The notes under the pieces are model-generated. The model saw only the letters and a program-made list of their open reading frames with translations. It did not search any database and was not told the origin of the DNA. From the NCBI GenBank assembly GCA_024464205.1, contig JANHAI010000007.1, forward strand, positions 1 to 15,410: a DNA stretch of 15,410 nucleotides. The letters run 5' to 3'. The stretch comes from Candidatus Methanomethylicia archaeon (lineage in GTDB: Archaea; Thermoproteota; Methanomethylicia; Methanomethylicales; Methanomethylicaceae). The translations under genes were made by a program, and so were the position numbers. Positions 7,410 to 14,336 of the stretch are shown piece by piece; position 1 is the first letter of the stretch; each line of letters opens with the position of its first letter.

Positions 7410-8282
7410 TCAGAATTTTATCTCCTTGCTCCTCTCAGAGACTGCCTTCGCGAGGGCCTTGCCCCTGATCTCAGCAAGGGAGAGGATCTCGCCCAGCACC
7501 TCTGGGATCGGAACCCCTGCGCTCACCGCGACGCTCTTTGCCTCGCCGAATGCCTTCATTATCAGAATGGCAGATGTTTCCCTGGTCGGGAATACCGCGT
7601 TGATCGCGAGGTTGACCGCGGATCTCGCTGCGTCTGCGACGTTAGACCTGTAGGTTTCGATGTCGATCGCGAGTATGTCGTATGGGATGATGCCGCCATC
7701 GTAGCCCATCTTGAGCTTGAGGCCAACCATTATTGGCTTAAGGCCAAGCTTGCCCAAGAGGTCGGCAAGATCCGCTGATATCTGCATGCCCTTCTCAGCG
7801 ACGACGGTGTCTTTTGCTATCCAGATGGTTCCGTCCTGGATCTTGGTCTGCAGCTTTGCTGAGCCGAACTTGCTCAGGATCGGGCCTGGTTGCAGCCCTG
7901 TATTCCCGGCAGAGACGGTTATGTCATTTGGCGCGATGTCGCCAGGAGACGCCGCTGACTCGACCTTGTTCTTCTCGAACATCAAGTACAGGAAGAACGG
8001 ATTCTTCCTCGAGAAGACGAATGCGTTGGATCCTTTCAGGTACTGATCTAGACCCTCCAGATCTTTGAAGCTACCAACCTCCTTTAAAGCCCTCTTAACG
8101 AGAGTGTTCTTTGCGACGTGGATCTCTAGATCGTCCTTGAACTTCTTCTTCAGGACCTGGAGCTGATTAGCCTTCAGCCCCTTCAGGTCTGCTATCGCGA
8201 AGATCGGGTACTTCTGGAAGAGCTCCTGGAGCCTCTTGACGCTCTCCGCCTTTTCATTAGCAATTACATTTGAAGCTGGCAT
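7410..8282 (-). CDS. rpl10: Ribosomal protein L10 (acidic stalk protein P0)
   Basis: P0 anchors L12 dimers on 23S rRNA to form the stalk. From ATG 8282 it has 290 residues. The rRNA-binding N-terminal half contains FAIADLKGLKANQLQVLKK and AKNTLVKRAL. The archaeal/eukaryal insertion domain includes PGPILSKFG and KDTVVAEKGMQIS. The C-terminal helices include AVNLAINAVFPT, which holds L12. The chain stops at SERSKEIKF: the Ala-rich hinge and acidic GL-LF tail found in many archaeal P0 proteins (about 330-340 residues) are absent, and no frameshifted tail follows. The frame is open to GTG 8291, but that GTG is part of the SD GGTGAT, which precedes ATG 8282 by four bases and also contains the TGA stop of L1. 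Confidence 0.97.
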   Translation of the reverse strand: MPASNVIANEKAESVKRLQELFQKYPIFAIADLKGLKANQLQVLKKKFKDDLEIHVAKNTLVKRALKEVGSFKDLEGLDQYLKGSNAFVFSRKNPFFLYLMFEKNKVESAASPGDIAPNDITVSAGNTGLQPGPILSKFGSAKLQTKIQDGTIWIAKDTVVAEKGMQISADLADLLGKLGLKPIMVGLKLKMGYDGGIIPYDILAIDIETYRSNVADAARSAVNLAINAVFPTRETSAILIMKAFGEAKSVAVSAGVPIPEVLGEILSLAEIRGKALAKAVSERSKEIKF

Positions 8283-8287
8283 TGGTA

Positions 8288-8932
8288 TCACCTGAGTTTA
8301 GCTGGCTTTCCCATGGTCGTCTTGACTACGATCGAGGACAGATACTGGTCTAGCTTTATCTTCCTATCGATCGTGTTTAGTACAGACATTATGTTCTCAG
8401 CGATTGCCTTCGATTCCATCTTCTCTGACCCTATCCGGCACCTGATCGCTGGCTGGTCCCTTATCTTGATCCTCACTGCCGAGCGGTACTTCTTGATAAG
8501 AGGCTCGACGTTTGCTGATGGAGGTATCGGCTCCGGCATCTTCCCCCTTGGCCCCAAAACGGACCCGAGGGTCTTGCCGACTGTCGCCATCAGGTCGGTC
8601 CTGGCTGCGAAGTAGTCATACTTCTCTGCAAGCTTTTTGACTGCCTTCTTGTTGCCAGCGTACTGGTCGATCTCCTGCTTGGTAATGACCATGTCAGCGC
8701 CCGCGTTCCTAGCCTTCACGACAAGGTCTCCGTCCGCTATGATGCAGACCTTAACGTCCCTGCCGATCGGGTTCGATAGGGTTACCGTCTCGTTAATCCT
8801 GTTCTCTGGCGCTTTGACGTCGAGACCCTTGAAGTTGACGACGAGCTCCATCGCCTGCTCGAAGTTCCTCTTCTGGGAGTTCTTCTTCGCCTCGTCAACG
8901 AGGGCTGTCAGCTTCTGAATGTCGACCTGCAT
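8288..8932 (-). CDS. rpl1: Ribosomal protein L1
   Basis: L1 forms the mobile L1 stalk at the ribosomal E site and in many archaea also represses its own mRNA. The 214-residue length is usual for the family. Landmarks are LGSVLGPRGKMPEPIPP, the RSAVRIKIRDQPAIRCRIG strand region, and the C-terminal SIVVKTTMGKPAKL. The frame is open upstream to 8956, but ATG 8932 (MQVDIQKL) has GGAGG nine bases before it and lies one base after the L11 stop, so I chose it. The C-terminal TGA sits inside the SD of L10, implying tight translational coupling. I saw no obvious copy of the L1 binding site in the leader, but this was not searched systematically. Confidence 0.97.
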   Translation of the reverse strand: MQVDIQKLTALVDEAKKNSQKRNFEQAMELVVNFKGLDVKAPENRINETVTLSNPIGRDVKVCIIADGDLVVKARNAGADMVITKQEIDQYAGNKKAVKKLAEKYDYFAARTDLMATVGKTLGSVLGPRGKMPEPIPPSANVEPLIKKYRSAVRIKIRDQPAIRCRIGSEKMESKAIAENIMSVLNTIDRKIKLDQYLSSIVVKTTMGKPAKLR

Positions 8933-8933
8933 T

Positions 8934-9431
8934 TCACTCAGCCTCCGCCTTGGCAATCAATTCATCATATGTTCCCGCTGAGACCTCTTTTTGGACCTCG
9001 CGGGGGTCTTTACCGGCGACGGTGACGCCTATGCTAACGCAGGTACCAAGGATCTCCTTTAAACATGATTTCAGTGACCTTGCCACGGAAAGTGGATACC
9101 TCGTCTTGGCGATCTTTATAGCCGCCTCTATGCTGAGGTCTCCCACCTTCTCTGCCTTCGAGTTGCTGGAGCACTTTTCGATCTTCAGCTCCTTAACGAT
9201 CAGGGCAGTGGTGGTAGGCACACCGACCTCGACCTCGAACTCCTTGGTATCTGGGTCGGCGATTACCTTAACCGGAACTTTCATGCCTTCAAAATCCTTG
9301 GTCATCTCGTTTATCTTGTTGATGACCATCATTATGTTGAGGCCGGTCGGGCCCAGCGACGGGCCGATTGGCGGTCCGCCTGTTGCCTTGCCTCCGTCAA
9401 CTAGGAAGTTGAAGGTTTTCTTTGCTGTCAT
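8934..9431 (-). CDS. rpl11: Ribosomal protein L11
   Basis: L11 lies at the base of the stalk and forms the GTPase-associated centre with 23S rRNA. The 165 residues include the glycine/proline-rich N-terminal loop GGKATGGPPIGPSLGPTG (about 14-31). The C-terminal rRNA-binding domain has DLSIEAAIKIAKTRYP and SLKSCLKEILGTCVSIGVTV. Length and layout match archaeal L11, including the short acidic end AKAEAE. ATG 9431 lies two bases after the Spt5 stop, with GAGGATGA before it. The L11-L1-L10 order is the classic one and probably one transcript. Confidence 0.98.
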   Translation of the reverse strand: MTAKKTFNFLVDGGKATGGPPIGPSLGPTGLNIMMVINKINEMTKDFEGMKVPVKVIADPDTKEFEVEVGVPTTTALIVKELKIEKCSSNSKAEKVGDLSIEAAIKIAKTRYPLSVARSLKSCLKEILGTCVSIGVTVAGKDPREVQKEVSAGTYDELIAKAEAE

Positions 9432-9433
9432 TG

Positions 9434-9979
9434 TTATTCATCCTCTAGTTCTTCAAAAGCCTTGAAGATGTCAGTCTTCTTGTCGGAGTCGTTTATCTTT
9501 TCCTCTTCCTTCTTGGGTGCCTCCCCGTGCGCTATCAGCTTGACCTGCTCTGCATGCACAGTTATTGGGAGGGTGTATGGCGCTTCGAGAAGCTCGAGTG
9601 TCACTGAGCTCTTAGCCTTGTCGACCACTGTGACCTTTGCCTGCATGCTCTTGAACGGACCCGCGATGATCTCGACCTTGTCGTTGACCTCTATTGTGTC
9701 GACCACTGGCTTTGGCATGATGAACTTGACTATGTCATCGAAATTCACTTTGCCAGGAACCCACCCCTTGATGTGCTTGACGTCCTCGATGGCTATGTTC
9801 ACAATGTTGGGGCCGCTTGCCTCGATAAAGACATATCCCCTGACGTCCTGCGGGGAGACGACTGCCTTTATCGGTATCTTCTTCGAGGAGCAGCGCCTCT
9901 CAATAAGGAGGGCTACGTTCTGCTCTTGCCCTGCGGTTGTCCTTACAGCGAATATCCTGGAGTTGGGCGTTGAAGTCAC
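9434..9979 (-). CDS. spt5: Transcription elongation factor Spt5 (NusG homologue) with charged C-terminal tail
   Basis: Spt5 binds the RNA polymerase clamp, with Spt4 as partner, and increases processivity. Its KOW domain may contact the ribosome. The NGN domain runs about 8-90 (RIFAVRTTAGQEQNVALLI, VRGYVFIEA, HIKGWVPG). The KOW domain follows (DKVEIIAGPFKSMQAKV, 100-116). Archaeal Spt5 usually ends just after the KOW domain near residue 150; here about 30 more residues rich in Lys, Glu and Asp follow, ending FKAFEELEDE. The start is GTG 9979, six bases after the SecE stop, with GGGGGATGA before it. The nearby ATG at 9989 is out of frame. The secE-spt5-L11 arrangement is conserved in archaea and mirrors bacterial secE-nusG-rplK. 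Confidence 0.95.
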   Translation of the reverse strand: MTSTPNSRIFAVRTTAGQEQNVALLIERRCSSKKIPIKAVVSPQDVRGYVFIEASGPNIVNIAIEDVKHIKGWVPGKVNFDDIVKFIMPKPVVDTIEVNDKVEIIAGPFKSMQAKVTVVDKAKSSVTLELLEAPYTLPITVHAEQVKLIAHGEAPKKEEEKINDSDKKTDIFKAFEELEDE

Positions 9980-9985
9980 TGTCGG

Positions 9986-10162
9986 TCATCCCCCTGCGCC
10001 CAAGATGAGGGAAGCCACGAGCTGTATTATGAAGCCGAAGATGCCGACAACGATCAGCCCAAGGAAGCAGATCTTCATCGAGAGCTTAAGCTCATCGAAA
10101 TCAGGCTTCCTCGAAAGCTTCAGCACCTTTCCCATTGATTGTAGCGACTCTGACAGACCCAT
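9986..10162 (-). CDS. secE: Preprotein translocase subunit SecE (Sec61 gamma)
   Basis: This 58-residue gene was found by translating the gap. SecE clamps the two halves of SecY in the membrane export channel. The N-terminal amphipathic region contains KVLKLSRKPDFDELKLSMKI, the family signature (K-x-RKP-x-x-DE). One transmembrane segment, roughly residues 32-54, ends GAGG. The start ATG 10162 follows GGTGAGTTAG, a strong SD with the same spacing as L10. The stop TGA is six bases before the Spt5 GTG. It is the first gene after the promoter at 10213-10226 and so probably leads the secE-spt5-L11-L1-L10 transcript. Confidence 0.93.
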   Translation of the reverse strand: MGLSESLQSMGKVLKLSRKPDFDELKLSMKICFLGLIVVGIFGFIIQLVASLILGAGG

Positions 10163-10212
10163 CTAACTCACCGCTGTTGTTTATGTGAGCAAAGGGGTAA
10201 GAAGATAAGGCT

Positions 10213-10226
10213 CAATTTAAACTTTC
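10213..10226 (-). promoter_or_regulatory. BRE/TATA promoter of the secE-spt5-L11-L1-L10 operon
   Basis: The minus strand has CGGAAAGTTTAAATTG, a purine-rich BRE next to TTTAAA (10221-10216). Initiation about 25 nt downstream, near 10192, would leave a leader of about 30 nt with the GGTGA site before the secE ATG. It lies in the 86-nt gap between dtdA and secE. Confidence 0.6.
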
Positions 10227-10248
10227 CGAATTCTTTTGATAGTAATGC

Positions 10249-11049
10249 TCAAACCCTTACGAGTTCGATCCCGGTTGATCCAGAGAAGTCCTTTATAAGC
10301 GCCTTGTAAGCCGAAGGGACGCCCTTCCAGTCCACCACTAATGATTGGCAGCCCCCGAGCGTACGCCCGACGCATATGGCGATGGGCGAGATGTCGGGCA
10401 CTTCGGACAAGGCGTATTTGGGGACGATGTGCCCCATATCGTAGACCCCGCTCAGTATGGCATCCGTGAACTTCTCCGAGTAGTGGCCGCCGCCTACGCC
10501 GACTGCGCTTCGCCCCTTGGGGGTCGAGGGACCAGAAAAGACGGCCTTTACGATAGCCCTCGCGACTGCCTCGCCAAGCGCTTCGTCCACCCACGCGTTT
10601 TCGTCGCTGCCTATCTCGATGAACGTCACGGGGTATCTGAGCTCTGTAGGGCCGTGGTGTGTCGCCTCAACCGTAACTTGGATCTCGAGGGAGAGCTCGT
10701 CACGGGAAGCCTTGAGGCCCCTAAGGAGGGCGGACTGCAGGGCGGGGTTTGATATCGATACGCTCCTCGGCCTTCCCCCAAGGTCGGCAGAGCCCGAGAG
10801 GTTGCCTGGGGTATGGACAGTGAGGCACTTTTTCCCGGATGCGCTCTTGTGCCTCGAGAGCAGCAGCGCCCACTCTATGCCCTCACCTTCGACGCTCATC
10901 TCCACAAGGCTCGAAGCGTATTCCAAGAACTCGATCGGTCGCCCGTCCCACCTGATTTCCTTTGATGGGGCGAGCCCGATCATCTTGCTGAGATGAGAGG
11001 CTATGTTCCGCCCGGCCGGATCGGCTGCCGAGTAGACTATCAGCCTCAA
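10249..11049 (-). CDS. dtdA: D-aminoacyl-tRNA deacylase (archaeal DtdA/GEK1 family)
   Basis: DtdA hydrolyses D-amino acids from tRNA, a chirality proofreading step; the family needs zinc. The 266 residues carry the conserved blocks SRHKSASG (65-72), HTPGN (79-83), EATHHGPTE (128-136), VGGGHYSEKF (185-194), GHIVPKYAL (206-214) and the late GRTLGG. The histidines in these blocks are candidate catalytic or metal ligands. The start is TTG 11049 (TTG AGG CTG ATA), supported by GGTGTAGGAA directly before it with the same GGTG-to-start distance as L10 and SecE. It lies 21 nt after argF. An oligo-T run occupies most of that spacer, so expression relative to argF may be reduced. It fits the translation-quality theme of AlaRS and LeuRS nearby. 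Confidence 0.94.
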   Translation of the reverse strand: MRLIVYSAADPAGRNIASHLSKMIGLAPSKEIRWDGRPIEFLEYASSLVEMSVEGEGIEWALLLSRHKSASGKKCLTVHTPGNLSGSADLGGRPRSVSISNPALQSALLRGLKASRDELSLEIQVTVEATHHGPTELRYPVTFIEIGSDENAWVDEALGEAVARAIVKAVFSGPSTPKGRSAVGVGGGHYSEKFTDAILSGVYDMGHIVPKYALSEVPDISPIAICVGRTLGGCQSLVVDWKGVPSAYKALIKDFSGSTGIELVRV

Positions 11050-11059
11050 TTCCTACACC

Positions 11060-11066
11060 AAAAAAA
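11060..11066 (-). terminator. Oligo-T run in the argF-dtdA spacer, possible partial terminator
   Basis: Seven consecutive T on the minus strand lie between the argF stop and the dtdA SD. Archaeal RNA polymerase can terminate at such U tracts. The SD of dtdA starts immediately after it, so read-through must occur unless dtdA has another promoter. Confidence 0.3.
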
Positions 11067-11070
11067 GTGG

Positions 11071-12003
11071 TTAAAGAAGGAGGGCCATGATCCCCTTCTG
11101 CGCATGCAAGCGGTTCTCGGCCTGGTCCCAGACCACTGAGTTCTTCCCATCGACGACCTCGTCCGTGATCTCCTCACCCCTATGGGCTGGCAGGCAGTGC
11201 ATTACAATTGCGTCTTGTGGCGCTGAGGACATGAGCTGCGCATTGAGCTGGTACGGCTTGAGGGTCGCCCTGCGCTCCTCGGCCTCCTTCTCGAGACCCA
11301 TTGAGGTCCAGACGTCGGTGTAGATGACGTCCGAATCCTTGACTGCCGAAACCGGATCCTCCGTGAGATCAATAGAGGCGCCCTGTGAAGAAAGCCCCTT
11401 CACCTTCTCAATGAAATCTTCTGGCGGCATGTACTTCCGCGGAGATGCGATTGTCATCTTCCCCCCTAATTGCACCACGATCTCGGCGAGGGACCGGCAC
11501 ACATTGTCGTTGCCGTCCCCCACGAAGGTGACGCGGGTCCCTTCAATCTTCCCCTTCTTCTCGATTATCGTCAATGCGTCCCCGAGCGCCTGGCAAGGAT
11601 GCGAGGTGTCGCTCAGCGCGTTTATAACGGGAGCCTTCGCGACTTTCGCCATCGTCTCGAGGTCTGTGTGCTTGAAGACGCGCGCAACTATGCCGTCTGC
11701 ATAGCAGTCGAAGGTCCTGCCGGTATCTGCGATCGTCTCACCCCTGCCCAGCTGCAGCTCGTTCCAGCTGAGGTATATCGGGTGGCCGCCGAGCTGGTGC
11801 ACGCCTACATCGAAAGATATGCGCGTCCTAGTAGAGGGCTTCTGGAAAAGCAAGATCACCGTCTTGCCTTTGAGGTATGGCTGTACGTATCTGCCGCACT
11901 TGACGTCCGCTTTCATCTCCATTGACTTTTTGAGCATGGCTGTAAGCTCTTCTTTAGTGAAGTCTGAAGTTACGAGAAAGTCCCTTCCTTTCATACTCCT
12001 CAA
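11071..12003 (-). CDS. argF: Ornithine carbamoyltransferase
   Basis: The enzyme makes citrulline from ornithine and carbamoyl phosphate in arginine synthesis. With the TTG 12003 start it has 310 residues. Carbamoyl-phosphate binding uses STRTR (57-61) and HPCQ (135-138). Ornithine binding and catalysis use DVWTSMG (230-236) and HCLPAHRG (269-276). The end VVWDQAENRLHAQKGIMALLL is characteristic of OTC rather than aspartate carbamoyltransferase. Start choice is uncertain: TTG 12015, GTG 12012, TTG 12003 and ATG 11994 share the frame. GGTGAAAATA before TTG 12003 has the spacing used by its neighbours; ATG 11994 has GAGGAG very close. A promoter-like region precedes it, so it is probably transcribed apart from ftsY, with dtdA behind it. 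Confidence 0.96.
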   Translation of the reverse strand: MRSMKGRDFLVTSDFTKEELTAMLKKSMEMKADVKCGRYVQPYLKGKTVILLFQKPSTRTRISFDVGVHQLGGHPIYLSWNELQLGRGETIADTGRTFDCYADGIVARVFKHTDLETMAKVAKAPVINALSDTSHPCQALGDALTIIEKKGKIEGTRVTFVGDGNDNVCRSLAEIVVQLGGKMTIASPRKYMPPEDFIEKVKGLSSQGASIDLTEDPVSAVKDSDVIYTDVWTSMGLEKEAEERRATLKPYQLNAQLMSSAPQDAIVMHCLPAHRGEEITDEVVDGKNSVVWDQAENRLHAQKGIMALLL

Positions 12004-12044
12004 TATTTTCACCAACCTTAAGGGTGCTTGAATAAAAATGCTGC

Positions 12045-12050
12045 TTTAAA
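12045..12050 (-). promoter_or_regulatory. TATA box for argF-dtdA
   Basis: TTTAAA lies in GAGATTTAAAGC on the minus strand, 42 nt before TTG 12003, giving a predicted leader of about 18 nt. A further AT-rich candidate, TTATATAAATTG, lies at about 12081-12070. The perfect palindrome CCTTAAGG (12016-12023) lies close to the predicted start site and could be an operator. Confidence 0.5.
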
Positions 12051-12090
12051 TCTCTTTCTACAATATTACAATTTATATAATAAAGGATCC

Positions 12091-12990
12091 TTATTTTTTG
12101 GGCGCCTTCGATAAAATGTTATCAATCACCCAAGATGGGTTGAAAGGAATAAGGTCGCCATAAGACTGCCCGACGCCGAGGAATATTATCGGCTTCTTCA
12201 CTGTGCTCGAGATCGATATTGCGGCTCCCCCCTTCGCATCCGCGTCGACCTTGGTGAGTATTATGGCATCTATGCTCACGTATTTGTTGAACTCCTCAGC
12301 CTGGGAGAGGGCGTCGTTGCCCGCGAGAGAATCGCCCACAAAGACGGTCAGGTCTGGCGAGACGACCCTGTGTATCTTCAGGAGCTCGTCCATCAAACCC
12401 TTGTCGGTCTGCATCCTGCCTGCCGTGTCTATGAGCACCGCGTCCAGTGAATTTGACTTTGCGTATGCGACGGCATCGTATGCGACGGCCGCCGGGTCTG
12501 CCCCATACCGGTGCTTGATCACCTTCACGCCAAGCCTGGCAGCGTGTGTCTCGAGCTGTTCCTCCGAGCCTGCCCTGAAGGTATCCGCGCAGGCGAGGAC
12601 CAGCGTTCTCCCCCTGTCGAGCAGGTGCTTGGCGACCTTCGCGATGGTTGTAGTCTTACCTGTCCCGTTGACACCGATGAACATTATCACGTAAGGCTTC
12701 TTTCCCCCCATCAGCCCTCCCAAGTCTGCCGAGGAGAGGGACTCGCCCAGGATTTCCCTGAATGCGGACTCAACAAGAGGCGAGATGTCCCCAAAACGCT
12801 TGACCTTGGAGCCGAGGAGCTTCTGCTTGAGCTTCTCCGAGAGCGATTCTGCGACGGGGAGCGCTACGTCGCACTCAAGGAGGGCGATCTGGAAGTTCCA
12901 AAGCGACGACTCGATGTCACTCTCAGAGATGGTCTTTGACGAAACCTCAGTTACGAGATCGCCCAGCGCCTTCTTGAGCTTCTCGAACAA
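12091..12990 (-). CDS. ftsY: Signal recognition particle receptor FtsY
   Basis: FtsY is the membrane-associated SRP GTPase that docks SRP-ribosome complexes for co-translational insertion. The 299 residues comprise a short N domain without a long acidic A region, then the G domain. Motifs are the P-loop GVNGTGKTT (106-114), DTFRAGSEEQL (136-146), DTAGR (188-192) and TKVDADAKGG (246-255). The FLGVGQ-x-x-DLIPF closing segment is also present. DTFRAGSEEQL, GVGQSYGDLIPF and the short N domain favour FtsY over Ffh, and there is no M domain. The start is TTG 12990, three bases after the prefoldin stop, with GGCG six bases before it. It is the last gene of the S19e-to-FtsY run. In many archaea secE follows directly; here argF-dtdA intervene. 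Confidence 0.96.
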   Translation of the reverse strand: MFEKLKKALGDLVTEVSSKTISESDIESSLWNFQIALLECDVALPVAESLSEKLKQKLLGSKVKRFGDISPLVESAFREILGESLSSADLGGLMGGKKPYVIMFIGVNGTGKTTTIAKVAKHLLDRGRTLVLACADTFRAGSEEQLETHAARLGVKVIKHRYGADPAAVAYDAVAYAKSNSLDAVLIDTAGRMQTDKGLMDELLKIHRVVSPDLTVFVGDSLAGNDALSQAEEFNKYVSIDAIILTKVDADAKGGAAISISSTVKKPIIFLGVGQSYGDLIPFNPSWVIDNILSKAPKK

Positions 12991-12993
12991 GTG

Positions 12994-13452
12994 CTACGCC
13001 TGCCCGGATGCCTCGATCTGGGAATAAAGCTGGTCTATGCGCGGCTGGATCTGCGACATCCTGCCAGATGCCTGAATGTACTGGTTCTGCAGGTAGTTCG
13101 ACTGATCCTGGGCCTGCTTGATCCTGCTGTCTATCTCAGTTATCGCGTCGTCAAGGCTCTTCTCCACTGAGACTCCTGCGCCGATCCCGATCACGACGTT
13201 CTTGACGTCCTGGAGCTGCGCCTTGATGTAGTTACCGGCGCCGATGTGAATCATGACCTCGCCCTTGCCTTCCCTTGACTTTATCTCGCTCATGGATGCC
13301 TTTGACAAGATCAGCTCAGCAATGACGTTTGTCGTGAGGTCGAGCTGCTGCCTCACCGCGTCAGCATATGCCTTTAGGTTTGAGAACTCCACCAGAAGGT
13401 TGTCTAGCTCCTCCTTCGGGGGGAGCTTGGTCGGCTGCTTGGGCTGGCTCAT
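12994..13452 (-). CDS. pfdA: Prefoldin alpha subunit
   Basis: Prefoldin is a hexameric (two alpha, four beta) jellyfish-shaped chaperone that hands unfolded proteins to the thermosome. The 152 residues form the expected two coiled-coil helices (about 13-58 and 97-150). Between them lies the beta-hairpin region with GEVMIHIGAGNYIKA and VVIGIGAGVSVEKSL, the alpha-subunit hallmark. The ATG overlaps the LX stop as ATGA (13452-13449), with GGTG eight bases before it inside LX. It is commonly found next to LX and ftsY in archaea, so the context agrees. Confidence 0.96.
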   Translation of the reverse strand: MSQPKQPTKLPPKEELDNLLVEFSNLKAYADAVRQQLDLTTNVIAELILSKASMSEIKSREGKGEVMIHIGAGNYIKAQLQDVKNVVIGIGAGVSVEKSLDDAITEIDSRIKQAQDQSNYLQNQYIQASGRMSQIQPRIDQLYSQIEASGQA

Positions 13453-13643
13453 TGTGGGTTCACCGCGATTTCGTCGACTGAGGAGACAACGATGTCGAAC
13501 CGCTTGATTCCGTGGTTGCCGCCCAATTTACTGAGGGCTAGCTCCCTTGCCGCCTCAGGGCTCTTCGCAGCGACTTTCTTCTCGAATTTCTTCCACTCAA
13601 ACTTGAGCCTCATTTTCCCTTTCACAGAGTAATTCTTGCTCAT
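13449..13643 (-). CDS. rpl18a: Ribosomal protein LX (L18a/L20a family)
   Basis: This is a 64-residue basic large-subunit protein found in archaea, homologous to half of eukaryotic L18a. The visible core is VKGKMRLKFEWKKFEKKVAAKS, then a helix (PEAARELALSKLGG) and a final strand IKRFDIVVSSVDEI. ATG 13643 follows GGTGAACATAA. The TGA stop of aIF6 is embedded in that SD (AGG TGA), and the gene's own TGA overlaps the prefoldin ATG. Its place between aIF6 and prefoldin alpha matches the known archaeal order. Confidence 0.93.
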   Translation of the reverse strand: MSKNYSVKGKMRLKFEWKKFEKKVAAKSPEAARELALSKLGGNHGIKRFDIVVSSVDEIAVNPQ

Positions 13644-13649
13644 TTATGT

Positions 13650-14321
13650 TCACCTTGACAGATCCAAGGAGGACTCAATCCTCGCCATCTCTGGCCCAGT
13701 CGTGTCCTCCCCTACGACTGCCCCATTAGAGTTTGCGGTCAGCCCGACGCGAAGGTATGGGAAGCCGCAATTAACCGTAGAGACGTCCACGGGGGTATTA
13801 AAAATTTTGCCCAGGAACGAGAGCTCTTCCTCTGTCGCCAGCGGGTGGGCAACTATTCCCCTAGTGTTTGCTGCTGCGCATACGCCAACCATCTCCAGTC
13901 CGGCGATGGTCCCTTCGTATAGGTCCACCGACAGGTGTTCAGAAACAAGCCGCTTCAGGGCTGGATCCATGCTCTTGCCGACCAGCGCTACCCTCTCGTT
14001 CACGAGGATCATGTTCCCGAGGGCGTTCTTCTTGCCATCGTAAAGGGCAACCGGTACGCCGACTGATCTCTCTATTGAGGATGCCTCTTCATCCGTTGCG
14101 TAAGTGGGCAAGATCAGCCCCCTTGAGTTGCCTGCCATAAAGATGCCTAAAAGGACGCTCCCTCCGACAGTGGCCTTGTGGACTGGAACGCCCAACGTTG
14201 TCGCGAATTCCTTCAGCGCGCCGTCAGGCATGTCTGGCGGGACGAGCGCGAATGCGTCCGTAGCGAACGTGAATGCACCTATGTTGGTGTTCCCGTAAAG
14301 AGAGAGGCGCGTGATTGACAA
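13650..14321 (-). CDS. eif6: Translation initiation factor aIF6
   Basis: aIF6 binds L14 and the sarcin-ricin region of the large subunit and blocks premature joining with the small subunit. The 223 residues show the five repeated pentein units: the start GNTNIGAFTFATDAFALVPP, the NSRGLILP and NTRGIVAHPLAT repeat signatures, and the end LTANSNGAVVGEDTTGPEMARI. The start is TTG 14321 (TTG TCA ATC ACG), six bases after the L31e stop. The SD GGAGG is part of a perfect stem-loop (14322-14336) whose other arm abuts the TTG, so translation may depend on ribosomes finishing L31e. Confidence 0.96.
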   Translation of the reverse strand: MSITRLSLYGNTNIGAFTFATDAFALVPPDMPDGALKEFATTLGVPVHKATVGGSVLLGIFMAGNSRGLILPTYATDEEASSIERSVGVPVALYDGKKNALGNMILVNERVALVGKSMDPALKRLVSEHLSVDLYEGTIAGLEMVGVCAAANTRGIVAHPLATEEELSFLGKIFNTPVDVSTVNCGFPYLRVGLTANSNGAVVGEDTTGPEMARIESSLDLSR

Positions 14322-14336
14322 GAGGGACTATCCCTC
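14322..14336 (-). promoter_or_regulatory. Stem-loop covering the aIF6 Shine-Dalgarno
   Basis: The minus strand reads GAGGGA-TAG-TCCCTC, a perfect 6-bp stem with a 3-nt loop that is the L31e stop codon. The left arm holds the core of the aIF6 SD and the right arm touches the TTG start. A terminating L31e ribosome would cover and melt it. Confidence 0.5.

Noticed and set aside
9462-10166. A 234-codon plus-strand open frame opposite spt5 and secE
   Set aside because: It is hydrophobic, as expected from the complement of charged codons. Both minus-strand genes are recognised families with good SD sites.
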